In this document: positions 1 to 11,023 of the stretch, one piece after another | Layout of the letters: the number at the start of each line of letters is the position of its first letter | Position numbering within the stretch: position 1 is the stretch's first letter | Assembly (NCBI GenBank): GCA_034401135.1 | Contig: JAWZSP010000002.1 | Coordinates: forward strand, 434,001-498,000 | Source of the DNA: Volutella citrinella | Taxonomy: Eukaryota > Ascomycota > Sordariomycetes > Hypocreales > Nectriaceae | Reading direction: 5' to 3' | DNA length: 64,000 nt | Notes under the pieces: model-generated | The model's database searches: none | Told to the model about the DNA's origin: nothing | The model's input: only the letters and a program-made list of their open reading frames with translations | Position numbers and translations under genes: made by a program

Positions 1-1949
1 GTCCAGATACCTTTCTCGCGGTAGAAGAAGCCGCAGGAGCTTGGGATTGCGGACGGGATGGCCGTGGCTACGGTGACGACAACCATGCGCAGAGCGTACA
101 TGCCAGCAGGATTCGTAAACCACTTGCAGGTGCTGATGATGATCCTGGTAACCAGTCCTCGGCTTGCCGACGAGCCATCGTAGCCGCGGACTTGTTGCAG
201 CATTTCGTGGGCCCCCTTGTTATCTTCCTCCAAAGACTCGGTGTCAACGTATTCCTTTCCGTCTTCCTCTGGCTCTGCTCGGGAAACAATAGTCATCTTT
301 CCTCTGAAAAGCCATGAGATGGCATAGCGAAGGCGGAACGGGATCCATAGTCTGTGACTTTTCCGTGTCTCTGTCAGCTCGAGTACGTGCACCAGAAGGC
401 TTTCAACGGCAATAGCAAAACCAATAATTCGCTCCTCGAGAACCATGGAGATAACCAGGCTGGGAAGAAAGGGATGCTCGACATCCTTGTCCACTACAAA
501 TTGGCCATCTTCGTTAAATAGGTGGCCATGGCTTGCCAACAATCCCTTGGTAGTCTCCTGAATGCACGTCTCTCGAACAGAACGCAGCTCGGTAATGGTT
601 TCTTGCAGTGTCTGGGCCAAGGTACCGAGTTCTCCTTCCGTGGGCCTGCCGAACCAGCGGTTGCAGTTGGCGCTCTTGATAGAGTCTGCGACGAGTCCCA
701 ATGCCTTATTCGAGCTTTCCAGGACCCGAGATGTGGTGCTCTGCATTAAATCGCGCGTGGCATTACGCAGATCCTCGTGTTCTGGTTTCCGCAGGGCATC
801 AAGCAATGCGTCATTCTCTTGGCGGTGACGATGTCCAATCTTGTCCTGTGGCTTCTCTCCCACCAAGCCATCAGCATCCTGGTTCGAGGCCTTGGTTCTC
901 TCCTCCCGGATCTCGGCCCGCAGGCTTCTCGCGATGTGAAAGTCCAACAGGAGTAGTCCAGCAAACATGACTTCGCGAATACGACCATGCAGAGTCTTGA
1001 CGTCTTGAGCGCTCCACCTTCCATGGGACATATCGATGGGTAGAAATGCCACCGAGGGTTGCATCGCCTTGTACAGCCCAATGAACCCTGCCCTGGTTTT
1101 CTTGAGGCCGGCGAGCGGTAAAGTCCCACCGCCTAGACGAGATTCTGTGACCGCCACTACCGACTTGGAGAGCCTTGTAAGTTTCTCCAGGTAACCCAGC
1201 ACAACATAGGATGTCGACTTGGGGAAGAGAAGGATGCAGAATGCCGCTCCGATGGCAACACCCATGGCACTAGGCTTGACCAGGGTCGATGCAATAGTGG
1301 CACTGAATCGCGGCAGAGTTGGCCCAAAGAGGATGAAGACGTCGGCGACAATCATACCAAATATTTGCAGCAACGCCAGCTTGGGGTTTGCACATCGAAG
1401 ACGAGCCAATGCGTAGATGAAGACACACCCAAACACATAAAAGATGACGGTTACCCTCGCATCGAGCAAGAAGCCATTGTTGACCAATATCGTCGCTTCC
1501 ACGGCAGCAGTCTGGTTCGACGCCTGGGCGTTCTGTGCCGCCAATTGTTTCAGAGCTCCCAGCTTAGCATTCAGCTCAGCGGCAGGACGGGCGGCCAACG
1601 CGGCGTACATGGCCAAAAGACCCCAAGCCCACGCGAGGCACATGCCCAGAATCAGCGAGGCTCCGGCCAGGAGGTACACGAATATTGTGGCGGCTGGCGG
1701 GACGATGAACAGGAGGAGCGGCGCCAAGAAGAGAGCCTGTCCGACATTCTGAAGAACAAGTGTGATGAAGGTGAGAATGAGGGCTGTCCAGGCGGCTAGC
1801 GAGCAACGGAACAGCATCTTCATGTCGTTGGCATTGAAATGGTCCAGCAAGGCAGGGAGCTGCCGACCGCGAGCAGCAGGTTGGGCATCGTTGTGAGCCT
1901 TGGTCGCCGAATTGCTGGCGCCATCCGGCGAGCTCTCTTGCTCAAGCAT
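1..1949 (-). CDS. Putative ArAE/FUSC-like integral membrane transporter (3' end beyond window)
   Basis: The frame is open from an ATG at 1949 down to position 1 with no stop, giving at least 649 residues; the C-terminus lies outside the window. A short hydrophilic N-terminus (first ~40 residues) precedes hydrophobic segments at about residues 45-125, then more helices at about 170-270 (including CVFIYALARLRCANPKLALL), a long charged cytosolic stretch, and a second hydrophobic block starting near the edge (TNPAGMYALRMVVVTVATAI). This arrangement fits the fungal ArAE_2_N plus DUF2421/FUSC_2 family, often annotated as ER or plasma-membrane transporters related to yeast BRE4 and aromatic-acid exporters. 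The substrate cannot be read from sequence. No intron was needed within the visible part. Family assignment rests on architecture and remembered similarity. Confidence 0.8.
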   Translation of the reverse strand, partial: MLEQESSPDGASNSATKAHNDAQPAARGRQLPALLDHFNANDMKMLFRCSLAAWTALILTFITLVLQNVGQALFLAPLLLFIVPPAATIFVYLLAGASLILGMCLAWAWGLLAMYAALAARPAAELNAKLGALKQLAAQNAQASNQTAAVEATILVNNGFLLDARVTVIFYVFGCVFIYALARLRCANPKLALLQIFGMIVADVFILFGPTLPRFSATIASTLVKPSAMGVAIGAAFCILLFPKSTSYVVLGYLEKLTRLSKSVVAVTESRLGGGTLPLAGLKKTRAGFIGLYKAMQPSVAFLPIDMSHGRWSAQDVKTLHGRIREVMFAGLLLLDFHIARSLRAEIREERTKASNQDADGLVGEKPQDKIGHRHRQENDALLDALRKPEHEDLRNATRDLMQSTTSRVLESSNKALGLVADSIKSANCNRWFGRPTEGELGTLAQTLQETITELRSVRETCIQETTKGLLASHGHLFNEDGQFVVDKDVEHPFLPSLVISMVLEERIIGFAIAVESLLVHVLELTETRKSHRLWIPFRLRYAISWLFRGKMTIVSRAEPEEDGKEYVDTESLEEDNKGAHEMLQQVRGYDGSSASRGLVTRIIISTCKWFTNPAGMYALRMVVVTVATAIPSAIPSSCGFFYREKGIW

Positions 1950-3010
1950 CGTCAGCGCACCTCGGGGGCCACGGCACAATTGACGAGCAGGCGCGTTCGT
2001 TTCGTTCAATGTTTTGGTGGGCACGACAGCCGGTGAGGTCAGCGATGACGGGATTTTGAGACACTGGCAGAAGAAACAACACCGAGCCTTGCTTACGTAT
2101 TGCATGACTGAAGGTTTGCGCTAGCAAAAGCACTGGACGTTTGTTTCACCTGCTCTCCGCCCCCGGGCCGCTACCAGGCCACCCGCCCCGAGTCGGTGAG
2201 TGTTTATTGGCCTACGCGGGAGGCTAGTCGGGGATGTTCCGCGCGCAGGATGGCCTAGCGGCCGCCAGCTTTGATGGAGATCATTTTGTTCAAGCAATGC
2301 ATTTCATGTTGTTGACCCTCTCCAATTAAACCCTTCGAGATGATCCTTTGGCTCCACATCAATCGTGCTTGGGGGCCACAGCGAGTGGCATGGGGCCATA
2401 TATAGACAATAGTACCTCCGAATATGGGAGCACTGGCCTGTTCACTGCATTCTAAGGGTCTAAAATGGGGTCATCACTCATCCTTTGACCGAAGAGGTAT
2501 TGTCCCCAATTTTATTTACTGTTGCAGCTCTCGTCCTTTCCGATCCGAATGATTGCTAGGGTCGACGATGGAACAATATGGGCCCATCCTTTCTCGGCGA
2601 GGGGTGCGTCTCTTAAGGCTATGGAGGACTCGCTAATATTTCCCATGCATAGCTTCTATGTTCTAATTCCGTGGGCTGTTGCGCATCAACCCCCTCAGCT
2701 GCATGAGTACATACTTGAGACTTCCGAAAGACTTATTCATTGAGTTGAGGGCACGGATAACAAGGCAGTTGCGGAAGGGTATTGTTGCGTTTGTAGGTCA
2801 GGTTAAATTGAACTTCATTAGGCCCTACACGAACTATGACGGCATGACCCATCACTTTAGACAAGTTTGGTTTGTTGAAAACGCTCAATTCGCTTCATAG
2901 TTGAGACACAAATATCTCTGCTAGTAATATTCAATTGCACAATCACTCATACCTCACCAATTCTATAATTGCAATACACGCTTTTGATCCTGTAGCTCCT
3001 TTCCTCCATT
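1950..3010. other. Intergenic region, no gene seen
   Basis: This stretch holds the promoter side of the transporter at the left edge and the 3' side of the permease. The part from about 2280 to 3000 is clearly AT-richer than its surroundings. Only short frames without family features occur here. Confidence 0.6.
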
Positions 3011-4782
3011 CTAATGCTCAATCACAGGTCCGTTATACTCGCGCTTCGCCCAGACAAGATAGTAGACGATGCTAAACAGTGCAACAAACCCGGTTACCAC
3101 GATACAATAGTTCATAACAGCAGGCGAAGGGTTCAACATGGGCGGCCAGAAGCTGAAGAAGCCCACCACCACCAGGTAGCAGATGGCCAAGATGTTGTTG
3201 ACAATACCCCAGGCGCCGGGCACACGAAATGGTCCCCAAATAAGCTCGGCACCCGAAGTGTTTGCAAGGGCCGGCAGCTCATCCGAGCTTGGGAGGCTGA
3301 AACCGCCAGTGGTACGGCGATAGAGTAGCAAACCTGCCGCGATGAGATATGAGGCGTACAGGGAAGCAATGGAGAGGGATGTGACATTCTGGAAGGCAAC
3401 GGGCGAGCCAATGTTGATGAGTGACAGCAGGATTGCGATGACGGACACAACGGCCACGGCGAAGACTGGAACAGTCGTTCGAGGATCAACACGCGACAAA
3501 GTCCTCCAGCCGGGAAGGCCCCTGTCTCGAGAGAAAGACCAGAAGACCCGAGACGTTGAGGCCAGCATCCCCACCGTGGCGCAAGCACCCATGATCATGA
3601 TGATTGCGCACATCACTGTGGCTCCGGCAATCGAGTTTGTCGCTTGTTTGAAGATGTGCATGTGCGGGAATCCCATCTCGCCAGCAGGGGAGTTGATGGC
3701 CTCTTCAAAGTCGCCCATGCAGAAGACGAGGGCCAGAAGCATGGCGAATCCACACGTTCCATTGATCATGAGACTCATTAGGATGGATTTCGGGACGACG
3801 ACGCCAGGGTTGGTCGTTTCCTCAGCCATCTATGTGTGTGTGAGCAGGCATTCTCTAAGCAGGTGGATTGACATGAGGGATACGCACATGGAAAGCGGCG
3901 TCAGTCCCGACAAAAGCAAAGGCATTTCCCGTCATTCCCACCATGAATGACAAGCCCTGTGTCGGCCACCCGCCATTATTGACCCAGCCACTGAAGACGT
4001 CGCTCGCGCTGGCATGGGGACCGAGGACCACAAGCGGGATGAGGATGGCGAAGAAGCCGAGGATGTGGAGGATCAAGATAAGGCCCTCGAACTTGGGCAG
4101 CGCCGAGCTGACTAGGATGTTGATGAAGATGGCAAAGGCGAAGATCCCCCAGAAGAGCAGCGTGCCCTGCCACAGGCCAGGTTTGAAGCTGAAGTCGTTC
4201 ATGGCGGCCATGCCGAGGATCATGTTGCCCGTGAGCAGCGCGCTGCTGGACACGGAGCCCTGCCAGCCGCCGACCGTGAGCCAGCCGGTCACGTAGCTCA
4301 AGAACTTTGCACACGAGCGTGGGGCCAGCATGGCGACCCAGTGGTACTGGCCACCCGACGTCGGGGCCATGGAGACGAGTTCACACATGGTGCCGAAGAC
4401 GCTTAGGTTGCCGAGCCACACGACGACGAAGCTGTAGACGACGCCCGCGGTGCCGCCGTTGTTGAGGCCCTGGGCGAACAGCACGGTGACGGCCTCCCAT
4501 GTGATGAGGACGGTGCAGCTGAAGCCGAGGATCGACATGAAGCCAAAGTTGCGCTACATCACGGGGTGGTGGGTGTCAGTCGCTGGTGGACGTCAGGGGA
4601 ACTGGGCTTCATCTCACCTTGAGGACATGCTTCTTCCCCAGACGAGCGAGGTGCTCGTTGTCAGTGCGGTTGGACATGCAGGAGACCTCGGAGTGAGGCT
4701 CCATCTCCACGGTGGAGGTTTCCTGGGTGGAGGACTCATGGCCCTTGGAGGTCAACTCGTGGGTGTCGGAGTCGCTTCCCAT
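3011..4782 (-). CDS. Amino acid/GABA/choline permease (APC superfamily)
   Basis: Three exons: 4782-4618, 4553-3888 and 3829-3011, all joined in phase 0, giving 549 residues. Intron 1 has GTGAGA...TAG borders and intron 2 GTGCGT...TAG. The second join recreates the family sequence TDAAFHMAEETTNPG, and the first recreates HVLKRNFGFMSILGFS, the usual start of the first transmembrane helix after a 50-60-residue hydrophilic N-terminus. About 12 hydrophobic helices follow, as expected for APC transporters that import amino acids, GABA, choline or polyamines at the plasma membrane. Length matches the fungal family (about 520-560). The ATG at 4782 was chosen because no earlier in-frame ATG exists. 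Substrate is not determined. Its neighbours give no pathway link. Confidence 0.9.
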
Positions 4783-6066
4783 CGTTGCGGTTTGATGCAG
4801 GCTGGTGATGCGATAGATTGACAACGTGATGAAGAGTCAGTCTCGGCAGAGGACCAATGCCTCGGGTTTGGGTCGAGTGCGGGAATGCAGAGGGTAGATC
4901 GCAGTCTACAGGCCGGGTTCATTTGGGGTAATAAAGACGGCGCATCGGCTCGTTCGTTCCTTTTGCACAACTCCCCAAGGCAGGCGACCCAAGTCAACCA
5001 GGGACAGGGAAGGCAACCAAGAAGAAAAAGAAGAATTAGACGCTACGGAGTTAATCGAGCCGAGGAGACAACAGCAGCACCTGAAAAGCATGCCTCCGTC
5101 GTCGTGTGATGGATCGTGGTTGGCCCGAGAAAACACCCCCGACGCAGGGCCGCCCCTGGGGACTCGTATACCAGTAGACCGATTGCTAATGTGTCGCAGA
5201 AGCATGTTGCCTCTCCGCTTGGCAGGGCTTGCTCGGCGCGAGATCACGTCGAGGGAGCAAGCCACGCCCTCTGAGACAAGGCTGCCTGCCACCGTCTCAC
5301 TCTGACCAAGCCAGCGCATGCCGGGCGGCGGCGCCGGGCACCTCCCAACGTGAGAAATGCAAGGGAGGCTCCCAAAAGTGTGGTCGACGGGAATCTGCCT
5401 GCGGAAACCCCGAGAGGCCAAGCCAGCTGTGTCGTTGGCTCAGCCAGAGCTCGCCCACGTGTGGGATGGGATCTGCGGCGGAATTGATGGCAATTGATGT
5501 GATTCAGCTCTCCTCACCCGTTCTGTGTGCTCTGAGGGCTTGGAGGGAGTGACGGAGCGATGCCGGCTGCAATGACGGAGGCATACAGTATGATGGCATG
5601 CCACTACGCCCGGTAGTTGACGCCAGGCCAGCTGGCGGACAACTTGTGCGGCGGCATCTTGTGTGACATTATGACATATTGCCCGGAATTCAGGCTGCAT
5701 CCTTGCTCGCCTCGTGTCTTTGCTTTTGATGCGCCCGCGCTCTGCCGCGTCGCACCCCTGTCATGTGTCCATTGTTCTCTCATCTCGCGGGGTGGGCGGG
5801 GTTGACAGGTCCATCTCGCGTTCCCTGTGCTTTTCTGTGAAAGCACTGACCGTGCTCTGATGCTTTGCATTTTGATGTAATTAATTATTGCTGCTGCTGC
5901 TCTAGCTCATGCCACCTCCCAATGCCCAGTCCAGTCCCATCCAATGACTCCCATCCGGCCGGTCCTCTGCCCCTCCCCAACGCCTTGACCAAACAATCCA
6001 AGAAAAGGAAGAATAAAAAAAGAAAATAAACAGAGAATTACAAAACTAATTATATCCATGAGCCAG
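4783..6066. other. Intergenic region, no gene seen
   Basis: This contains the promoter and 5' leader of the permease and the 3' flank of the rhodopsin-domain gene. A 171-codon frame on the minus strand (4906-5421) has no family features and a leader-like position, so I do not call it. An A-rich stretch lies at about 5995-6050. Confidence 0.55.
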
Positions 6067-7492
6067 TCAAAGGCGATTCCTGCCCTGTGACTCCTCCACA
6101 TCCACCTGCCAAGTCTGATGAATCAGTATCGCCTGGCTGCCGTGGCTCTTCTGGCTGTGTCCATCCCATGACTGCTTTTGCCTGTCTGCAGACTGCGCAT
6201 TGACGCTGGCGCTGGTCTCGCCCAGGTCCGTCAGCTCGTGGACTTCACGATATTTGCCATTTCCCGGGCGCTGCGGCGCATCCAGGACAGCATTAGCAGC
6301 AGCAGGCCCACCCCGATCGTTGCCCCTTGATCGGGAGCCAAGCCCGGATCGGCTGCTTATCCCTGATCGGGACCCGATGCCAGATCTCGAGTTCAACCCA
6401 CTGCTGGGCCCCGATCGATATCCCGACTGCCCCGGTCGGATGGTGGGGTACCCGTTGCTGCTTGTTTTGCCCTGTCGCCGCAGGTCGTCGACCCGGATCT
6501 GGCCCGATTGCAGACTCTCGAGGAAGGGCTTGAGGTTGGGGACGCAGATGGCGACGATGGCGAGGCACTGCACCAGCTGCGTCGCAATCGACGACTCCCA
6601 CAGAGAGAATGACGCATCATCTGAGGCAAATGCCTTGTTGGAGTAGACGAGCTGTGCAGCTGCGGCGGGCGTGATGCTACGAGATGTCAGCAACAGGCGC
6701 GAATGCGTAGAATCAAGGGTTGGGGCTGTACAAGATGCGGCTGCCAAAGACGAACATGACAAGTGCCTTCTTAGCTGACGACGTCTGGATCCTCCGCGCG
6801 TGATCGACCATGATGGCAACAATGGAAATGTCGGAAAGAATGTTGCCCACAGAGTAGTAGGTCCAGAACGCGGTCCGGTTAATGCATTTGCCTCCCGCGC
6901 GGTTGTAGTCCCACGGTGCCGGCATCGCGCATGGGAACAGGCTGACGATCAAGGCCGAGAATCCCCAGAGGCCGACGACAATCTCGCACGCCCGAATATT
7001 CCTCCCTTGGTTGTTCCCACAGAGTAGCCGGAGGCTCAGTATGCCCGACAGTTTCGCGAGAAGGACCGACATGATGAACATGATGTTTGATGCGTAGTAC
7101 GTCTGTAGACTGGTCAGCATCGCGCATCAGCCGCTGCGCCGCGTAACTTGGCATACCTCAAGAAACACTTTCTTGCTGGCAGTTGATAGCCCATCGAATG
7201 GCATCCCCAGGCCAGCTTCGCAGGCCACGTAGACCGCAATCGACTGCGGAATCGCAAAGACCTACACACCAGCGGTTAGAGAACGAGGAACGCGCAAAAC
7301 TGGCGAATCCCAGCTACAGACCACTGCAAGCACCGCCAGAATGTCCTCCGCGCTGAGGATTTTGACCATGTAAATCTTGGTGCCGAGGCGGACAAAGCTG
7401 GACAAAATGGCAATGACGAGAAACATCAATGTCAAGACCTGGACAAGAGGGGCCTTGTTCGTGTCGGTGATGATTTTCTGGTTGGGATCCAT
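6067..7492 (-). CDS. Fungal rhodopsin-domain integral membrane protein
   Basis: Four exons: 7492-7322, 7261-7157, 7102-6732 and 6676-6067, giving 418 residues. Introns are 54-60 bp; the second and third have GTATGC and GTACAG donors, while the first donor (GTCTGT) is weak and could shift by a codon. The spliced protein starts MDPNQKIITDTNKAP and runs into a seven-helix region with landmarks SAEDILAVLAVVFAIPQS, TYYASNIMFIMSVLLAKLS and AFWTYYSVGNILSDISI, followed by a long hydrophilic tail rich in Ser, Arg and Gly. This is the pattern of the fungal rhodopsin-domain family (related to PTH11-like receptors but lacking the CFEM domain). Role and ligand are unknown for the family. The tail contains a short RSGIGSRSGISSRSGLGSRS repeat. 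Confidence 0.82.
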
Positions 7493-10097
7493 GCTTGACA
7501 GCGCAGAGGGGGGCACAGCTCCATTCACGATGAAGCGGCCATACAAGCCCAGCGTTGGGGGGCGGACGACGGCGATTGAGGTGAACAGATGTTGTTGCTT
7601 CGCGGCAAAGGAATCCGGGATTGAGAAGCGACGAGTCGGAAGTATTTGCAGGAATCACTCCCACCCCTCCTGCAGATGTGCCCTATCTACTTAATTAATT
7701 AATTAATTACTCTGCAGCGCAAGGTCGTGCAACATACGGCCGCATGGGCATGGCGGGATGATATCTTGTCTCCTTGGCTGCCCAGCGCCTCCCGTCCCCA
7801 TTCCTTGACCGGACTGGGATCTGCCCGCGCGACAACATTGAGGTGCGCCACTATTCCAGCCTCGCTCTCCAGCTGTCCGTCTCTTCAGGCGGCACAGCAG
7901 CTGGGGCGAGACACGGACAGAGACAGGCCCACTTGCCGTGTCGCCCCGTGCAAATCCTCCGTCGTGATTCTCGAGAGCGAAGGGAGGGGCAAAGGGGAGA
8001 GCGATGTGACTGCGAACATTGCGTCATCCGACGATCAATGAACAACTAGACTGGGCGCCAGGCACGGTTTTGACACTGCGCTGCAGGCCAATATGCACAA
8101 GCATTGCCAATTCACCACTCGTCGAGCATTTGAGCCATGTTTCGGCAGCCCATCCATGCTCTCCCGTTCATCGGGACGGCCAAGAATGCAACCCTGTGGC
8201 TTCCTGCGCTGACGATCAGGCACAAATGAGAGAAAAATGCCCAGGCAATAGCACCACCGCTACTGCAATGCTTTGACCCCTTCATGTCCAATCTTCTCTC
8301 CCGACTTTCCAGGCCACAATCAGCGTCGTGTCAGGGTGGTGGTGGGCTCTGGCGGTCAAGAGCCAGGGCAAGCCAGGGCACCCACACCCTCCTCGACGCC
8401 CGACCTGAGATGCCCCAACTGAGACCTCCCAGGCGTTCGATGGGGATCCAGCCCTCTGGAAATAAGCCCCGTCTCACTGAGGGCGACGGCAGAGACACCT
8501 ATGGGAAATCTTTGCCAAGTGAGCTCCCCTCCACGCCCAAACACCAAGATGACCCCCGCGCTATCGCGGAAAAAAAGCAGACAATATTTGTATCTTGCAT
8601 CGCGGCATGAGACACTCCGCTCAAGGCCCCTCTCCCAGCTGAGAGCCACAGCGCTTAGCCCTCGTCTGGCTTGCAGGCGCCACATCTCCCAGCGCCGCAT
8701 GGGGCAGAAAACTCTCGGTCCCTGGCCTTCCACGCTCTTCCGGACAGCCGATTGATTGGGCGCTCCTTTTCTTTTTTTCCCATTTTTTTTATCCCCAAGT
8801 TCACGTTTCTTTTGGCGCGAGGCATCGTCGCTGAGACTGTGTCAACGCCATCGTCGTGCCCTGTCGGCTCCCTCCGATCGGCATTGACTGCATCCTGCAA
8901 GGCCTGGATGACGGGAGTTTGGGTGCTTGCAGACGGCATCGGGATTCGGGATGCTCAGGACGCCCTGTCGAAGTGCTTTTGAACGAGGATAATTTCCGAT
9001 GGCCCGGCATTTCGACATGCACACAAACAAGCCGACATAAACATCTTGCTGGCTCCTGGGCAATTCGTACACCTCATCAAGCCTTCGGGCGCTTTCTAGC
9101 CATCTGTTTTCCGTAGAAGCCTCCTTGGCCACACTACCTACCATATGGCAGGCTGTTGCACAGAATTGGTACATCTCTTTCAATTTTATACCGGCGGCAG
9201 CGGTACGATGTACAAATTGCTTAGAGCCAGATGGAGCGCCAATCCGATGCCATTGAGACCACTCAACGAGAGACTTTCCTTTCCCGTCATCATTGTCGGC
9301 CGTTGGCGACGCAGCCGTCCTTCCGTTTCAAGATAATAGACCCTGCCGTCTGCCGGCATCATCTGGGATACAACTGTAGAAGGCTATTTTCGTCGCGCTG
9401 TCTTTAAAATTCGTCAAGCCGCGGTTTCCTTCCACATCAGCGGCTGCTGTGCATGTCTCATCCTCCACCATCCGTGCGAAAGATTCTGTTACCGGGCATT
9501 TTCAGCTACAGGTACACACGGAGGACTGAAACAGACATTCCCAAAGCTGAGAGAATGTCTTGAGGCTGAGGATCAACAATCCAGGTCCATTGTCCGCCAC
9601 AGCGGAAACTAGTTGGCGGCGAGACAAGATAAGCAAAGAAAACAAATAATGTTCGTAGCGAGAAATATTTTTGGCCCAATCAACCCCATATGTCGCATAA
9701 TGCAAATTGTTATAGTCCGGGGCACAGTGATATTGATAGTTCTGCTTCAGTGATCGCGGTTAGGCAATATAGCTACCCTAAAGCAAGCAACCGGTCCTTG
9801 CAACGAACAAACAAGCGTCCTGTGGACCTGGATGCACCAAAATTAACCCCAATAGCCCCAGTTAGCCGTATTTTTCGACTCCTCGGCGAAATGACCAGAG
9901 CCAAATTGCCAGCTTCTTCTCCGGAAAGACGCGCCCCACTTGATTCCGAGACCTCGGAACGAGGTGCGGGATGGTCCCGACGCGGCTCGGAGCGGTAGTC
10001 GTCCAGTCATAAAGTAGTGATATGCAAATGCCATAGTCTGGGCACTGCCTTTTAACTTTGTAAATCGAAAGAAGTCCTCATTAAGCGATATCTCACA
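7493..10097. other. Long intergenic region, no supportable gene
   Basis: About 2.6 kb between two genes that point away from each other. It holds a TTAA microrepeat near 7691 and pyrimidine-rich tracts (about 8765-8800), but no frame with recognisable family sequence, signal peptide or convincing splice pattern. Frames at 8356-8733 (-) and 8671-8982 (+) are low-complexity and read like chance. Confidence 0.5.
7691..7709. repeat. TTAA microsatellite
   Basis: Nearly five uninterrupted TTAA units lie in the likely promoter of the rhodopsin-domain gene, about 200 bp upstream of its ATG. Confidence 0.85.
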
Positions 10098-10656
10098 ATG
10101 CCGGCTCCGTACAAAGGTCAGTGCCTCTGCGGCGCGGTTCAGCTGAGCGTCAACTCTGAGCCTGCTGCCGTTCTTTCGTGTTTCTGCAACCACTGCAGCA
10201 AGGGCGCTGGCGGCCCCAATCAAGTTGTAGGTGACTTGTACCTTGAGAAAACCATCAGGGTCCACGACGAAGCCGGGGCTAACAGGTGATAGATAGCCAA
10301 GTTCCCAGCCGATGGTGTGACCATCACCGGCCAAGATGCCATCTCGTTCTACACTCTGAACGACACCGGGAGCGGAAACCCCAAGGAGAAGGCCTTCTGC
10401 CGCACCTGTGGATGCCCATTGTGGACAGTCCCGGGTCCGCTCAAGGGGAAGTTCTACATCATCCGGACGGCGCTCTTAGAGGGAGGGTACGTTCCTTGGC
10501 AGCCCCGTCTTGAATTGGAGAAATGGAACACATTGCTAACTAATACTGGCTGATAGATTTGAACTCAAACCTGGTAGTGACATCTATACAAAAAACCGAC
10601 CTGAGTGGATGAGCCCATCGGCAGGTGCTGCACAGTTCGAAGAGGCACGAAAGTGA
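10098..10656 (+). CDS. GFA-family protein (glutathione-dependent formaldehyde-activating enzyme-like)
   Basis: Three exons: 10098-10226, 10293-10486 and 10557-10656, giving 140 residues. Borders are GTAGGT...TAG and GTACGT...TAG. The spliced protein carries the zinc ligands of the CENP-V/GFA fold: QCLCGAVQL near residues 8-16, CFCNHC near 28-33, and FCRTCGCPLW in the middle, followed by a tail ending EEARK. Members bind zinc and some act on S-hydroxymethylglutathione or similar thiol adducts; most fungal copies have no proven substrate. The length is typical of the family (about 130-150). No pathway partner is adjacent. Exon 1 could end a few bases away, but only this donor keeps PNQVIAKFPADGV in frame. 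Confidence 0.88.
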
Positions 10657-11023
10657 GGGCCAAGATTGTACTTGTTATGACATAAAGGATTATTTCAGCA
10701 CAAGCAGATAAATTAAGACGCGATTAATTTGTAGAAGTTCTTGTTGGCCACAGGCAGTAAGCAGTATTCCTGAGTATTCCATGATGAGTGTCGACAGTCG
10801 GAAGACTCGGACAGTGCCCGCTCTGCCCGGCTATAATGGATCCGTGCTAGCAAGACGGAACCGAGCAATCAAACCAATCGAAACGATCAGATACCCAACA
10901 CGTAATCCGGGACCCGCCCCATGCTCATCCTGCCCCGAGCCCTCATGAACGTCGTTGGTCGCCCACTTTCTCGTTCCCCATCGTTCCGCTCCGAGACTCC
11001 CTCACCTTCCGAGCACCGATGCC

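Noticed and set aside
4906..5421. 171-codon minus-strand frame upstream of the permease
   Set aside because: It has no family features, a low-complexity Ser/Arg composition and a position in the permease leader or promoter.
9843..10334. 163-codon minus-strand frame
   Set aside because: It overlaps the GFA-family gene antisense; the plus-strand product has the expected zinc ligands.
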